A stretch of 64,000 nucleotides of DNA from NCBI GenBank assembly GCA_036489885.1, contig DASXEW010000001.1:930001-994000 (forward strand). Reading direction: 5' to 3'. This document shows, piece after piece, positions 17,925 through 26,663 of the stretch; position 1 is the first letter of the stretch; every line of letters starts with the position of its first letter. The position numbers were made by a program, and so were the translations under genes. This DNA is from Candidatus Baltobacteraceae bacterium (GTDB lineage Bacteria > Vulcanimicrobiota > Vulcanimicrobiia > Vulcanimicrobiales > Vulcanimicrobiaceae). The notes under the pieces were generated by a model that did no database searches, had not been told where the DNA came from, and saw only the letters and a list, made by a program, of their open reading frames with translations.

Positions 17925-19025
17925 CTAGTGTTGCTCCACGGCGGTCAGCGAGGCTTCGAGCAGAGCCAAGTACGCGGCCTTTTGCTGCGGCGAAAGAAAT
18001 GCTGCCTCGAAGCTGTTGCGTGCGAGCGTCGCGGCCGCTTGGGGCGGCAGGGCGAGCGCGCTGCAGACATCGCGCAGATTGTCGGCAACATACCCGCCAA
18101 AGTATGCCGGGTCGTCCGAATTGCAGGTGACGACCAGGTCCTCGGCCAGCATCGCGCCGAGCGGATGCGCGCGTAAGTCGTCGACGACGCGCAGCTTGAC
18201 GTTCGAGAACGGACAAACGGTGAGTGGAATGCGGTCGCCGCGCAATCGCGCCACGAGTGCGGGATCCTCCATGCAGCGCACGCCGTGATCGATCCGCTCG
18301 ACCTGCAATTGGTCGAGCGCCTGACTAATGTATTCCGGCGGTCCTTCCTCGCCGGCGTGCGCAACGCAACGCCAACCCGCGATGCGCGCGCGTTCAAAAA
18401 CATCGGCGTAGATCGCCGGCGGATTTCCGGCTTCGCTGGAGTCGAGTCCAACGCCGATGATCTTTTCCGCGTGCGGCAATGCTGCGGTAAGCGTGTGTTG
18501 TGCCGACTGCGCGCCGAGATCGCGCAGGAAACACATGATCAAACCGCTTGTAATCCCGTAGCGTTCTTGGCTGTGAGACACAACCGACCACAGTCCATCG
18601 AAGAACGTCTCAAAGGTCAGGCCTCGCGACATGTGGGCCTGCGGATCGAAAAAGATCTCGGCGTGTACGACGCCCTGCGCTCTTGCCTTCTTGAAATAGG
18701 CGTCGGCGAGGTCCGCGAAGTCAGCCTCCGTGCGCAACACGTTCGTACCGCGGTAGTAGAGATCCAGAAACGACTGGAGATCGCTGAACCGATAGGCGGC
18801 GCGCGCCGCTTCAACCGTCGAGTACGGTGGCTCGAGGCCGTTGCGCTCGGCAAAGAAAAACATCTGCTCCGGTTCGAGCGTCCCTTCGATGTGCAGATGC
18901 AACTCGGCTTTCGGCAGCCGAGCGAAAAAGTCGGCCAGTGCTACGCGGTTTGGTCTTTGGGGCGTTCCGCGTATACGAGCGTCGGCTGCTCGTGCTTTTC
19001 GATCGTGTCTTTCGTGATCACGCAC
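17925..19025 (-). CDS. add: Adenosine deaminase
   Basis: Amidohydrolase that deaminates (deoxy)adenosine to (deoxy)inosine. [14 protein letters not shown] carries the HxH zinc pair and [18 protein letters not shown] carries the third zinc His and catalytic Glu; [11 protein letters not shown] and [13 protein letters not shown] supply the catalytic His and zinc Asp. Homology begins around residue 28 ([14 protein letters not shown]). The only standard in-frame start is the GTG at 19025, 85 bp inside clpX, because the codons nearer the homology start are GTA, GCA and CTG. Either the protein has a short basic extension or it starts at the CTG near 18933. Confidence 0.9.
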   Translation of the reverse strand: MRDHERHDRKARAADARIRGTPQRPNRVALADFFARLPKAELHLHIEGTLEPEQMFFFAERNGLEPPYSTVEAARAAYRFSDLQSFLDLYYRGTNVLRTEADFADLADAYFKKARAQGVVHAEIFFDPQAHMSRGLTFETFFDGLWSVVSHSQERYGITSGLIMCFLRDLGAQSAQHTLTAALPHAEKIIGVGLDSSEAGNPPAIYADVFERARIAGWRCVAHAGEEGPPEYISQALDQLQVERIDHGVRCMEDPALVARLRGDRIPLTVCPFSNVKLRVVDDLRAHPLGAMLAEDLVVTCNSDDPAYFGGYVADNLRDVCSALALPPQAAATLARNSFEAAFLSPQQKAAYLALLEASLTAVEQH

Positions 19026-20203
19026 TTCTTGACGTTCTGAAGTGACGGCAAGTCGTACATCACGTCCAACATGACTTCTTCGAGGATCGAACGCAGACCA
19101 CGCGCGCCGGTCTTCCGGCCTTGCGCTCTGATGGCGATTGCAACGAGCGCATCTTTCGTGAACGTCAGCTCGACCCCGTCCATGCTCAGGATCTTTTGGA
19201 ATTGACGCACGAGGGCATTGCGCGGCTCGACCAGGATGCGGCGCAGCGCGAGCTCATCGAGCGCATCGAGCGTCACGACGATCGGCAAGCGTCCGATGAA
19301 TTCCGGAATCAGCCCGAACTTGAGCAGATCTTCGGGCATCAGCTGCTGCAAGAGACGACCGGTGCGTGAGTCGCTCCGTTTCGACTCCGGGTTGGAACGG
19401 AAGCCTAGGGCGTTGCTCGCAACGCGCGACTCGATGATCTTTTCGAGACCGTCGAACGCGCCGCCGCAGATGAACAACACGTTGGTCGTATCGATTTGGA
19501 TGAACTCTTGATGCGGATGCTTACGCCCGCCCTGGGGTGGAACGTTGGCCGTCGTACCTTCTAAAATCTTGAGCAGAGCTTGCTGCACGCCTTCGCCGGA
19601 GACGTCGCGTGTAATCGACGGGTTCTCGCTCTTGCGGGCGATCTTGTCGATCTCATCGATGTAGACGATGCCCTTCTCGGCGCGCTTGACGTCATAGTCT
19701 GCGGCCTGAATGAGCTTGAGCAGAATGTTCTCGACGTCTTCGCCGACGTAGCCGGCCTCGGTCAATGACGTCGCGTCGGCCATTGCCAGCGGCACGTCGA
19801 GAATTTTTGCAAGCGTCTGCGCGAGGTAGGTCTTGCCCGACCCGGTCGGTCCGACCAGGAGAATGTTCGACTTCTGCAGCTCGACGTCGTCGCTCGAGCC
19901 ACCGGCGTTGACGCGCTTGTAGTGATTGTAAACCGCGACCGCCAGCGACTTCTTCGCCCGCTCTTGACCAATCACGTACTGGTTGAGGATGTGATTGATC
20001 TCTTTCGGTTTCGGGATATTACGAAGCCGCAGGTTCTCATCGACGTTCTTGTAGAGCTCTTCCTCGATGATCTCGTTGCAGAGCTCGATACACTCGTCGC
20101 AAATGTAAACGCCCGGCCCCGCGATCAATTTCCGAACTTGCTCCTGCGATTTGCCGCAGAAGCTGCACTTCAATTGACCTTTTTCGTCGCCGAAACGGAA
20201 CAT
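18941..20203 (-). CDS. clpX: ClpX ATPase subunit of ClpXP
   Basis: 420 residues. The N-terminal C4 zinc finger (CSFC at 13-16 and later CDEC), Walker A GPTGSGKT, Walker B VYIDEIDK and the [11 protein letters not shown] pore-region motifs are in place, as is [10 protein letters not shown]. It unfolds tagged proteins and feeds them to ClpP. It lies 7 bp downstream of clpP, which follows tig, the common tig-clpP-clpX order. Confidence 0.98.
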   Translation of the reverse strand: MFRFGDEKGQLKCSFCGKSQEQVRKLIAGPGVYICDECIELCNEIIEEELYKNVDENLRLRNIPKPKEINHILNQYVIGQERAKKSLAVAVYNHYKRVNAGGSSDDVELQKSNILLVGPTGSGKTYLAQTLAKILDVPLAMADATSLTEAGYVGEDVENILLKLIQAADYDVKRAEKGIVYIDEIDKIARKSENPSITRDVSGEGVQQALLKILEGTTANVPPQGGRKHPHQEFIQIDTTNVLFICGGAFDGLEKIIESRVASNALGFRSNPESKRSDSRTGRLLQQLMPEDLLKFGLIPEFIGRLPIVVTLDALDELALRRILVEPRNALVRQFQKILSMDGVELTFTKDALVAIAIRAQGRKTGARGLRSILEEVMLDVMYDLPSLQNVKKCVITKDTIEKHEQPTLVYAERPKDQTA

Positions 20204-20210
20204 GGACTTC

Positions 20211-20834
20211 CTATTGGAGCGGTGTGCTGCTCGGAGTTACTGAACGCGTTTCCTTACTGAGGATGCTATCGACGAGACCATAATCGACCGCTTCCTGCGC
20301 CGTCATGTAGTAATCGCGTTCGATGTCGCGCAGAATGTCGTCGATTGGTTTCTTCGTGTGCTTCTCGTAGATGCTCGCAAGCGTACGACGAGTCGCGATG
20401 AGGTCCCGTGCGTGGATTTCTATGTCCGTAGCCTGGCCACCCACTTGCGAGACCCAGGGCTGGTGGATCAGGATCTTCGCGTATTGCAGGGCAATGCGCT
20501 TACCGGGCGCGCCGCCGGCCAGGAGAATCGACGCCATCGACGCGGCCATCCCTTGGCAGATCGTGGCGACGTCCGGACGAATTACCTGCATCGTGTCATA
20601 GATCGCCAATCCGGCCGTGACGCTGCCGCCCGGCGAGTTGATGTACATGTCGATGTCTTTATCGGGGTCTTCCTTTTCAAGGAAGAGCAGCTGCGCGATC
20701 ACGAGGCTCGCGAGGCCGTCATCGATCGCACCGCCGACGAAAACGATCCGCTCCTTGAGTAGCCGCGAATAAATGTCGAACGCACGCTCACCGCGCGCAG
20801 TCTGTTCGACCACCATTGGGACTAAGTGACCCAT
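20211..20834 (-). CDS. clpP: ClpP ATP-dependent protease proteolytic subunit
   Basis: 207 residues. The start region LVPMVVEQT and [12 protein letters not shown] are typical of ClpP. The catalytic Ser lies in [14 protein letters not shown], the His in ILIHQPWV and the Asp in [20 protein letters not shown]. It forms the barrel-shaped protease with ClpX, encoded 7 bp downstream. A second ATG in frame (MVVEQT) is six codons in. Trigger factor is encoded 30 bp upstream. Confidence 0.98.
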   Translation of the reverse strand: MGHLVPMVVEQTARGERAFDIYSRLLKERIVFVGGAIDDGLASLVIAQLLFLEKEDPDKDIDMYINSPGGSVTAGLAIYDTMQVIRPDVATICQGMAASMASILLAGGAPGKRIALQYAKILIHQPWVSQVGGQATDIEIHARDLIATRRTLASIYEKHTKKPIDDILRDIERDYYMTAQEAVDYGLVDSILSKETRSVTPSSTPLQ

Positions 20835-20864
20835 CGAATCTCCTGTTCCGGACGTCCCTAGAGA

Positions 20865-22220
20865 CTACGCCGGCGCATCTGGGGTTGCCGGTACGACCTT
20901 TGCTGCGTCAAGAAGCAGATCGATCGTCTTTGTTCGCACGATACCAGCGGCAAGCGATGGAAGATTGGGGCGAAGCAGCTCGAGCATCCGCTCCTTGGGC
21001 TGATGATATTGCGCACCGAGCGCTTCGAGTTCGTGCTCGATATCCTCGCGCGTCGCTTCAACGCCCTCGGCGCGCGCGACGGCCGCGAGGAGCAGCGACG
21101 TCTTTACGCGTCGCTCGCCTTCGGCTCGGAAGCCTTGGCGCAGCTCGGCGTCCGTTTTACCAATGTCTTTCAAGTACGAAGTCCAACGCCGCTCGATCTC
21201 GGCCTGCGCGTCCTCGCCTTCGATCGGCTCACCGCCGTACGTTCGTGCAGCCCAGCTGCGCGTGTCTTCGAGAAGCGCGTCGATCTCGCGCTCGACGAGA
21301 ACCTCCGGCAGCGGGAAATCGTGCGACTCGAGGAGCTTCTCTACGACCTTCGCGGACATCGTCCGGCGCGCCCGACCGGCTGCCATTGCGTCAAGGCGGC
21401 GGCGGATGTCGACCTTCAGCTCGAGCAGCGTCATCGGCCGGCCCGCAACGCGTTCCGCGAATGCGTCAGCGAGCGGCGGAAGTTCGCGCTCTTTGACTTC
21501 GTGCACGGTCACCGTGAACTGCGCGTCCGCGCCGGCAAGCTCGGCTTTGGGGAAATCATCCGGGAACTTCACGTCAAAGGTTTTGGTCTCGCCGGCCTTC
21601 ATGCCAACGATGGACTCGACGAAGCCGGGAATGAAGCGGTCATTTTCGATTTCGGTCGGCGATTGCTCGGCCTTACCGCCCTCGAACGGCTCGCCTTTGA
21701 TCTTTCCTTCATAATCGAGCGTCGCGACGTCGCCGATCTGAATGCCCCGATCGACCGGGACAAGAATCGCAGCGTCGCGTCGCAGCGTCTCGAGGCTGGC
21801 GTCAACTTCCTCATCGCTCGCCGTTTCGGACTCTTGCGTGACTTCAACGCCCTTGTAATCGCCCAGCGTTATCTCGGGGCGAACCGTCACGGTCGCTTTG
21901 ACGCGGACGTTGCCGCCTTCAGCTTCGGGCGGGAGCAACTCGAGGTCCGGATTGGCGACCGGGTAGAGGTCGAGCTCTTCAATTGCCTTTGAGTAGGCGC
22001 GCGGGACCAATTCGTCGAGCGCGTGTTCCTCGATGACGCCACGGCCGTAGTGCTGCTCGAAGATGCCGCGCGGGACTTTGCCAGGCCGGAAGCCTGGGAC
22101 TTTGGCGCGCTTGACGAGATGCCGGTAAGCCTCGTCACGAGCAGCTTCCAGGTCTTCGGTCGAGATCGGAATCTCGAGCTCGACTCGGGTTGGGTCGAGC
22201 TGTTTGAGCGTGGCAGTCAC
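20865..22220 (-). CDS. tig: Trigger factor (ribosome-bound chaperone / PPIase)
   Basis: About 451 residues. N-terminal ribosome-binding domain with VPGFRPGKVPRGIFEQHYG (the GFRxGxxP signature), a middle FKBP-type PPIase domain (ATLDYEGKIKGEPFEGGKA), and the helical C-terminal chaperone domain (SHDFPLPEVLVEREIDALLE). GTG at 22220 is preferred because the family begins near VTATLKQLDPTRVELE; a TTG at 22259 would add 13 residues and come within 8 bp of the tRNA-Gly gene. It leads the clpP-clpX gene group. Confidence 0.96.
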   Translation of the reverse strand: MTATLKQLDPTRVELEIPISTEDLEAARDEAYRHLVKRAKVPGFRPGKVPRGIFEQHYGRGVIEEHALDELVPRAYSKAIEELDLYPVANPDLELLPPEAEGGNVRVKATVTVRPEITLGDYKGVEVTQESETASDEEVDASLETLRRDAAILVPVDRGIQIGDVATLDYEGKIKGEPFEGGKAEQSPTEIENDRFIPGFVESIVGMKAGETKTFDVKFPDDFPKAELAGADAQFTVTVHEVKERELPPLADAFAERVAGRPMTLLELKVDIRRRLDAMAAGRARRTMSAKVVEKLLESHDFPLPEVLVEREIDALLEDTRSWAARTYGGEPIEGEDAQAEIERRWTSYLKDIGKTDAELRQGFRAEGERRVKTSLLLAAVARAEGVEATREDIEHELEALGAQYHQPKERMLELLRPNLPSLAAGIVRTKTIDLLLDAAKVVPATPDAPA

Positions 22221-22266
22221 GGCTGGCTTTGGGGCGACCTCCGGAGCGGATCGGAACAAAAGTGGA

Positions 22267-22341
22267 TGGAGCGGAAGACGAGACTTGAACTCGCGACCCT
22301 CGCCTTGGCAAGGCGATGCTCTACCACTGAGCTACTTCCGC
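22267..22341 (-). tRNA. tRNA-Gly (anticodon GCC)
   Basis: The minus strand gives a full cloverleaf: acceptor GCGGAAG/CTTCCGC, D-arm GTAGCTCAGTGGTAGAGC, anticodon stem CGCCT/AGGCG around TTGCCAA (anticodon GCC), and T-arm with GTTCAAGTC. The 3' CCA is encoded. Confidence 0.97.
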
Positions 22342-22366
22342 AATGAACTGGTTATCGGTTCGAAAC

Positions 22367-22448
<82 letters not shown>

Positions 22449-22571
22449 GCACGGACCCGCGACGGACGTTCGCGAGTATACGGAACCTATCCGGCGAGCG
22501 TCAAGGCCGAGGCGCCAAAGGCCCGGCAAAGAGAGCGGCCGCTCTCCTGCGGAAAGCGGCCATCCCGGACT

Positions 22572-22646
<75 letters not shown>

Positions 22647-22701
22647 GCGCTCGCCACTTTCACCGCGCGGAACTGCACTCCCCGCGTCGAACCGCGCGCG
22701 A

Positions 22702-23430
22702 ATGCACATGGTTGCCAAACCGTCGATCGTCATTTTACACGGCGCCAACGGCACCGCGACGATCATGCGCCCACTCGCGAACGAGCTACGCACGTGTGCC
22801 GATCCGATTTCGTTGAACATGCTCGGCCACGGCGGGCGCGAGGTTCCCGAGAGTGTGAGCTTCGCTTCGTTCGCTGCCGACGTGATCGCGCAAATGGATG
22901 CGCGGGGCGTGGAGCGTGCGTACATCTTTGGCTTCAGCTCGGGCGGAACCACCGCGCTCTATCTCACGCGGCACTACCCCGAGCGTTTCATCGGTGTCGC
23001 GACGCTCGCGGCGAAATATCTATTTGACGCGCGTACGATCGAGCATTGGACATATTTGTGCGACCCGGAGCGGCTCGCGCGTCCCGGAAACACGCGCGCC
23101 GAGGAATTGGAGAGCGATCATCGGCCGCAGGATTGGAAAAAGGTGACGCTCTTGAACCGGCGGTTCTTCGTTGACTTGGCCGGCAACGCGCCGCTCGGCG
23201 ACGATGACCTGCGCGCTATCACCATGCCGGCGTTGATCTTCTCCTCAAATCAAGATCAGATTGTCCCGCTCGAGGAAACAGTCGCGCTTGCCAAGCTGAT
23301 GCCGAACGCAAAACCGGTCGTCTTCCACGGGCAATGTCATCCGTTTCACGTCGTTCCGATCCCGGCGATTGTAAAAGCAATCTGCAATTGGATCGGAGAG
23401 ACGGAAAAAGCGAACGCGGCGTCTGGTTAA
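22702..23430 (+). CDS. Alpha/beta-hydrolase
   Basis: 242 residues on the opposite strand from the tRNA genes around it. The alpha/beta-hydrolase fold shows the oxyanion strand VILHGANG, the nucleophile elbow GFSSGG, a late acid region (SSNQDQIVP, Asp) and a C-terminal His (GQCHPFHV). No signal peptide. Substrate unknown; esterase or lactonase activity is likely. A second in-frame ATG lies two codons after the first. A strong terminator hairpin spans its stop codon. Confidence 0.85.
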   Translation: MHMVAKPSIVILHGANGTATIMRPLANELRTCADPISLNMLGHGGREVPESVSFASFAADVIAQMDARGVERAYIFGFSSGGTTALYLTRHYPERFIGVATLAAKYLFDARTIEHWTYLCDPERLARPGNTRAEELESDHRPQDWKKVTLLNRRFFVDLAGNAPLGDDDLRAITMPALIFSSNQDQIVPLEETVALAKLMPNAKPVVFHGQCHPFHVVPIPAIVKAICNWIGETEKANAASG

Positions 23431-23447
23431 GACGCCGCGGACTTTTA
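23415..23447 (+). terminator. Rho-independent terminator of the hydrolase gene
   Basis: CGCGGCGTC-TGGTTAA-GACGCCGCG forms a perfect 9-bp stem with a 7-base loop containing the stop codon TAA, followed by GACTTTTA. It would stop plus-strand transcription just before the convergent tRNA-Lys gene. Confidence 0.8.
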
Positions 23448-23519
23448 TGCGCCCTGCAAGATTCGAACTTGCGGCCAATTGGTTAAAAGCCAACTGCTCT
23501 ACCACTGAGCTAAGGGCGC
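23448..23519 (-). tRNA. tRNA-Lys (anticodon TTT)
   Basis: Acceptor GCGCCCT/AGGGCGC, anticodon stem TTGGC around TTTTAAC with anticodon TTT, T-loop GTTCGAATC. No encoded CCA. The stop codon of the upstream HNH gene lies inside its 5' part. Confidence 0.96.
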
Positions 23520-24038
23520 GAGCACCAAGCAACTATACTCGGGCCCGAGGTCGAGTGCAACGGCATTCGGCCCTCGCCTTCCCGTCTTAGCCACGCGGAC
23601 GGCTCTTCGCTGCTTACTAAGCCAATTTAGCTGCTTTGCTGTCCTCCTCCGGTGACAATTCGCGCAGCGAACCTCGCACTTTGCAATCTCGGCCATGAGA
23701 GTCTCAACGGAGGCTCCGGCATTCGCCATGACTCCAACCGCCGCACGTTTGTCGCCCCGCACATGATCGAATTCTAAGACGAGGATGTCGTCCTCCTTGC
23801 AGTCGACGCACGGGTGTTCTAATAGATAATCTACAATTAGCATCCTATTGCGGTCTTGATATTCCGTCTTGAAAGGTTGCCATTTTTGCCCTAGGACTTT
23901 CGTTCTAAAATGATATCGCTTCTTATAGTGCGCGTGCTGACAAGGTTTGCAATAAGATCCATACCCTATCGATTTTGCGCGATTGCGATAGAATTGGTCA
24001 AAAGGCTTTAACACGTGGCACTTTCCGCATTGCTTCAT
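23499..24038 (-). CDS. HNH endonuclease with N-terminal zinc ribbon
   Basis: About 179 residues from ATG at 24038 (MKQCGKCHVLKPFDQFYRN). A two-CxxC zinc ribbon (CGKC...CKPC) is followed by an HNH-type nuclease core: HPCVDCKEDD, LEFDHVRGDK and CEVRCANCHRRRT, the order CxxC-xDH-CxxCH found in many free-standing HNH endonucleases. Base composition is visibly more AT-rich than the neighbours, suggesting transfer. The frame runs into tRNA-Lys(TTT): its last seven codons (APLAQW, stop) are the first bases of the tRNA. A damaged relative lies at 25514-25947, also next to a tRNA gene. A GTG at 24059 could be an earlier start. Confidence 0.82.
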   Translation of the reverse strand: MKQCGKCHVLKPFDQFYRNRAKSIGYGSYCKPCQHAHYKKRYHFRTKVLGQKWQPFKTEYQDRNRMLIVDYLLEHPCVDCKEDDILVLEFDHVRGDKRAAVGVMANAGASVETLMAEIAKCEVRCANCHRRRTAKQLNWLSKQRRAVRVAKTGRRGPNAVALDLGPEYSCLVLAPLAQW

Positions 24039-24118
24039 GTGTGAAGCATAAACAAACACGGTGCCAACAGCATGGCATCATGTTTGCAATCTCTGCATAG
24101 TTGACGAAGTTGTCGAGA

Positions 24119-25100
24119 CTATGACTCTTTCGTAAAGTCGGGTGGAACTCCGAAGATCGATTTATCCGTGTCGCTCACCGGATGAACGTTGCCGCGCTCG
24201 ATGATCGTTGCGAAGGCGCGACCTTGGCTGTTCCGGCCTTGGAATTGGTAGACGGAGAACATATCGAGCCGACCGCTCGGCAATGGTGGGCCGCTCGACG
24301 TCATTGTGAACCGCTGATCACCGCTGGGCGTACGCATCGCTTCGTTGATCATGTGCGTCATGTTGGCGTTCGATGCCATTGCGGCCATCGGTCCGCCCAT
24401 CCCGGGCATTCCCGACATCGCCATCCGGCCGGCCGGACACGACTGCGACGGTTGTCCGTAAGACGAGACGTACTGAGTGAGGTTCGTCTGCATCGTTTGC
24501 GACGAGCCGTCTGATTTCGTTATTGTGATCGTCATTGCGGCTTTGTAGCCGTCGGTGTTGACGCCGTCGATCGGTTTCTGTCCGAGCGCTTGCGACGTGT
24601 ACGCGATCTTAAAGCGCGTTCCGTCGTCTTGCATGGGTGAACCGGAGCCTTCCGGTCTGCCGCCTGAATGCGTCGCCGTCTGCGGCTGGTCCATCGAGAC
24701 GACGCGATACGTCTTCTTCGCGAGATCCAGATACATGATCGTCCGCGCGCTACAGTCGACGATCGTTGCAGTTTGTGCCGCGAGATTGTCGGTACGCGAG
24801 AGATTGCCGGCGACAAAGTGTCGTTCCGCCATGCCGGTTTTCATCGACTGCGCCATCGTCATCGCGGAATTGATCTGTGCCGACATCCCACCGAACATTC
24901 CGCCGTGCTGCTGCTGCGGTGCAGGTTGCGATGCAGTTTGCCAGTCTTGCGCAAAACTCGGCTCCGGCACGGTTCCGTCCATCGAAAACTTCGTGACTTG
25001 ATCCCACGCAAGACCGCTTGCGGCGGCGCTCGGTTCGGTTGTTACCGTGAATCCGAAACAAAGTGCGAACAACGCGACAAGAGCAACTGAACGACGCATA
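24119..25100 (-). CDS. Secreted protein of unknown function, Met/Gly-rich
   Basis: 326 residues from ATG at 25100, which has AGGAG at good spacing. A clear signal peptide (RRSVALVALFALCFGFTVTT, then cleavage near SAAA) leads into a soluble exported protein. The middle has a beta-rich stretch (TIMYLDLAKKTYRVVSMDQ) resembling DUF4412-like periplasmic proteins, then a Met/Gly-rich part (MAMSGMPGMGGPMAAMAS) and a second beta region. Two Cys residues are present. Not firmly recognised. It stands alone between the HNH gene and tRNA-His. Confidence 0.8.
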
Positions 25101-25180
25101 CGCCTCTCCTTACGAGGCGCGGCCCTTACGGCCGCGCTCGCCGCCTTCCTGGCGACCGGGCGCACAGCATCGGAAGAAAT

Positions 25181-25258
25181 TGGGGTGGCTGACCGGATTT
25201 GAACCGGCGGCCTCCTAAGTCACAGTCAGGCGCTCTAACCAGCTGAGCTACAACCACC
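25181..25258 (-). tRNA. tRNA-His (anticodon GTG)
   Basis: Acceptor GTGGTTG/CAGCCAC, anticodon loop CTGTGAC (GTG), T-loop GTTCAAATC. The extra 5' G at position -1 needed for His identity is encoded at 25258 opposite a C discriminator, and CCA is encoded. Confidence 0.96.
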
Positions 25259-25319
25259 ACAAGTGTGCGCGACCCGGACGGCCCTTTTTCGAGTTGCGCG
25301 AATATGACCCTTGAGAGAT

Positions 25320-25395
25320 TGGCGCGCCCGGAGGGAATCGAACCCCCATCTCTCAGCTTAGAAGGCTGATGCCTTATCCGTTAGACCACGGGCGC
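25320..25395 (-). tRNA. tRNA-Arg (anticodon TCT)
   Basis: Acceptor GCGCCCG/CGGGCGC, D-arm TGGTCTAACGGATAAGGC, anticodon stem CAGCC with loop TTCTAAG (TCT), T-loop GTTCGATTC, encoded CCA. Confidence 0.96.
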
Positions 25396-25404
25396 ACGGA
25401 TAAA

Positions 25405-25481
25405 TGGTCGGGACGACAGGAATTAAACCTGCGACCTCTCGGACCCAAACCGAGCGCTCTATCAAGCTGAGCTACGTCCCG
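25405..25481 (-). tRNA. tRNA-Pro (anticodon TGG)
   Basis: Acceptor CGGGACG/CGTCCCG, anticodon stem CTCGG with loop TTTGGGT (TGG), T-arm with GTTTAATTC, encoded CCA. It lies 9 bp downstream of the point where tRNA-Arg ends its 5' side, in the same direction. Confidence 0.95.
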
Positions 25482-25513
25482 ATGCCTCCGCAGTTTCTTT
25501 TGTATCCTTGTTT

Positions 25514-25947
25514 CTACTTCACGTCAATGGAAGGTCCGGTTTTTTGCGCGTCCGCGCAACTGGCCTCTACCCGAAGCGCTCTCCGGTTCTTAAACCACGC
25601 CAATTCACGCGATGTCTTCCTGCGATGACAATTCGAGCAACGGACGACGCACTTGTCCATCTCCGCCTGAAGGCGCGATATCGGGAAACCTGCGGAAATT
25701 AGCCGGCTAACCGCACAGTATTTCGAGCCGCGAACGTGATCGAAAATCGAGAACTACCGGATCCGACTCTCCGCAATCGACGTACGGATGCGTCAAGAGA
25801 TAGGCGACGATGTAATCCCGATTCCGCTCTTTTACAATATTCACGTTGACACGCTCGGCAACATCGCGCTAGTATTCCGCGCGACTTGTTCTTCCAAGCA
25901 AACTCCTGTAGTGGCTTAAAGTCTTTGCAATTTGAACATCGTTGCAC
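25514..25947 (-). pseudogene. Frameshifted HNH endonuclease, relative of 23499-24038
   Basis: Three reading frames together rebuild an HNH protein like the intact copy. Frame A from 25947 gives QRCSNCKDFKPLQEFAWKN and [10 protein letters not shown] (zinc ribbon). Frame B gives [19 protein letters not shown]. Frame C gives FDHVRGSK and CVVRCSNCHRRKTSREL and ends with TAG at 25514. At least two indels are needed, one near YCK/ERNRD and one at VVLDF/FDHVRG where a run of four T appears. The nuclease is therefore dead. Like the intact copy it lies just 5' of a tRNA gene (Pro) on the same strand. Confidence 0.85.
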
Positions 25948-26017
25948 CTTACGTCGATACTAACGCGCGAAAGTGCCATCAGTCTGACACCGCATAGATT
26001 AGAATATTGTTGCCAAA

Positions 26018-26608
26018 TTATTTTCGAAGCATTTCCATCAATCGCTCTACGGCTTTTGCACGGTGACTGATCTTGTTCTTCTCCGCATCAGAGATCTCGC
26101 CGTACGTTGCGTGTTCTGATGGATCGTAGAAGATCGGATCGTAACCGAAACCAAGTTGGCCCCGCTCATCGTGTGAGAGCTCACCGTCCGTCACGCCTTC
26201 CGCAATCGATTCGCGTCCTTCCGCATCGATGAAGCACAGAGCGCACACAAACCGTGCGCGGCGATCGCCGGAGCCGCTTTCCGCAACTTCGCGTAAGATC
26301 GACGCGCGCCGCTGCGCCCATGTTGCGTTGGGTCCGCCATAGCGCGCGGAATACACGCCTGGCCGGTCACCAAGCGCAGCGATCTCGAGTCCAGAATCAT
26401 CGGCGATCACGTCACCGCGGACGCCGGTCGCAGCAAGCTGGTCGTGCAACGCGCGCGCCTTGATCGCAGCGTTGCCGGCGTACGTATCAGCCGTCTCTTC
26501 GGGCTCCGCATATTCAGAAAACGTCAAGATGTCGACACCGTGCGCGGAAAAAAGCTCCCTCAGCTCCGTTAGTTTGCCTGAATTTTTTGTCGCCGCGAAA
26601 AGTCGCAT
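26018..26608 (-). CDS. rdgB: XTP/dITP diphosphatase (RdgB/HAM1 family)
   Basis: 196 residues, the normal length. It hydrolyses non-canonical purine nucleoside triphosphates to keep them out of DNA. The start RLFAATKNSGKLTELRELF carries the SxNxxK-type motif, DVIADDSGLEIAAL the catalytic acid, RPGVYSARYGG the substrate loop, and GFGYDPIFY and SHRAKAVERL the C-terminal motifs. It is divergent from the FAD monooxygenase gene across about 55 bp. Confidence 0.96.
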   Translation of the reverse strand: MRLFAATKNSGKLTELRELFSAHGVDILTFSEYAEPEETADTYAGNAAIKARALHDQLAATGVRGDVIADDSGLEIAALGDRPGVYSARYGGPNATWAQRRASILREVAESGSGDRRARFVCALCFIDAEGRESIAEGVTDGELSHDERGQLGFGYDPIFYDPSEHATYGEISDAEKNKISHRAKAVERLMEMLRK

Positions 26609-26663
26609 CGCGACGCAAGCGTTGTGCGCACAGGTTCGCCGCTCCCGCGGAGAAGATGCGCGC

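Noticed and set aside
24060-24118. Terminator-like CATAGT...ACTATG repeat between the secreted-protein and HNH genes
   Set aside because: The stem is imperfect and no clear T tract follows.
25181-25481. Prophage attachment site at the tRNA cluster
   Set aside because: No integrase gene or repeated tRNA 3' fragment nearby; only HNH copies at the 5' sides.
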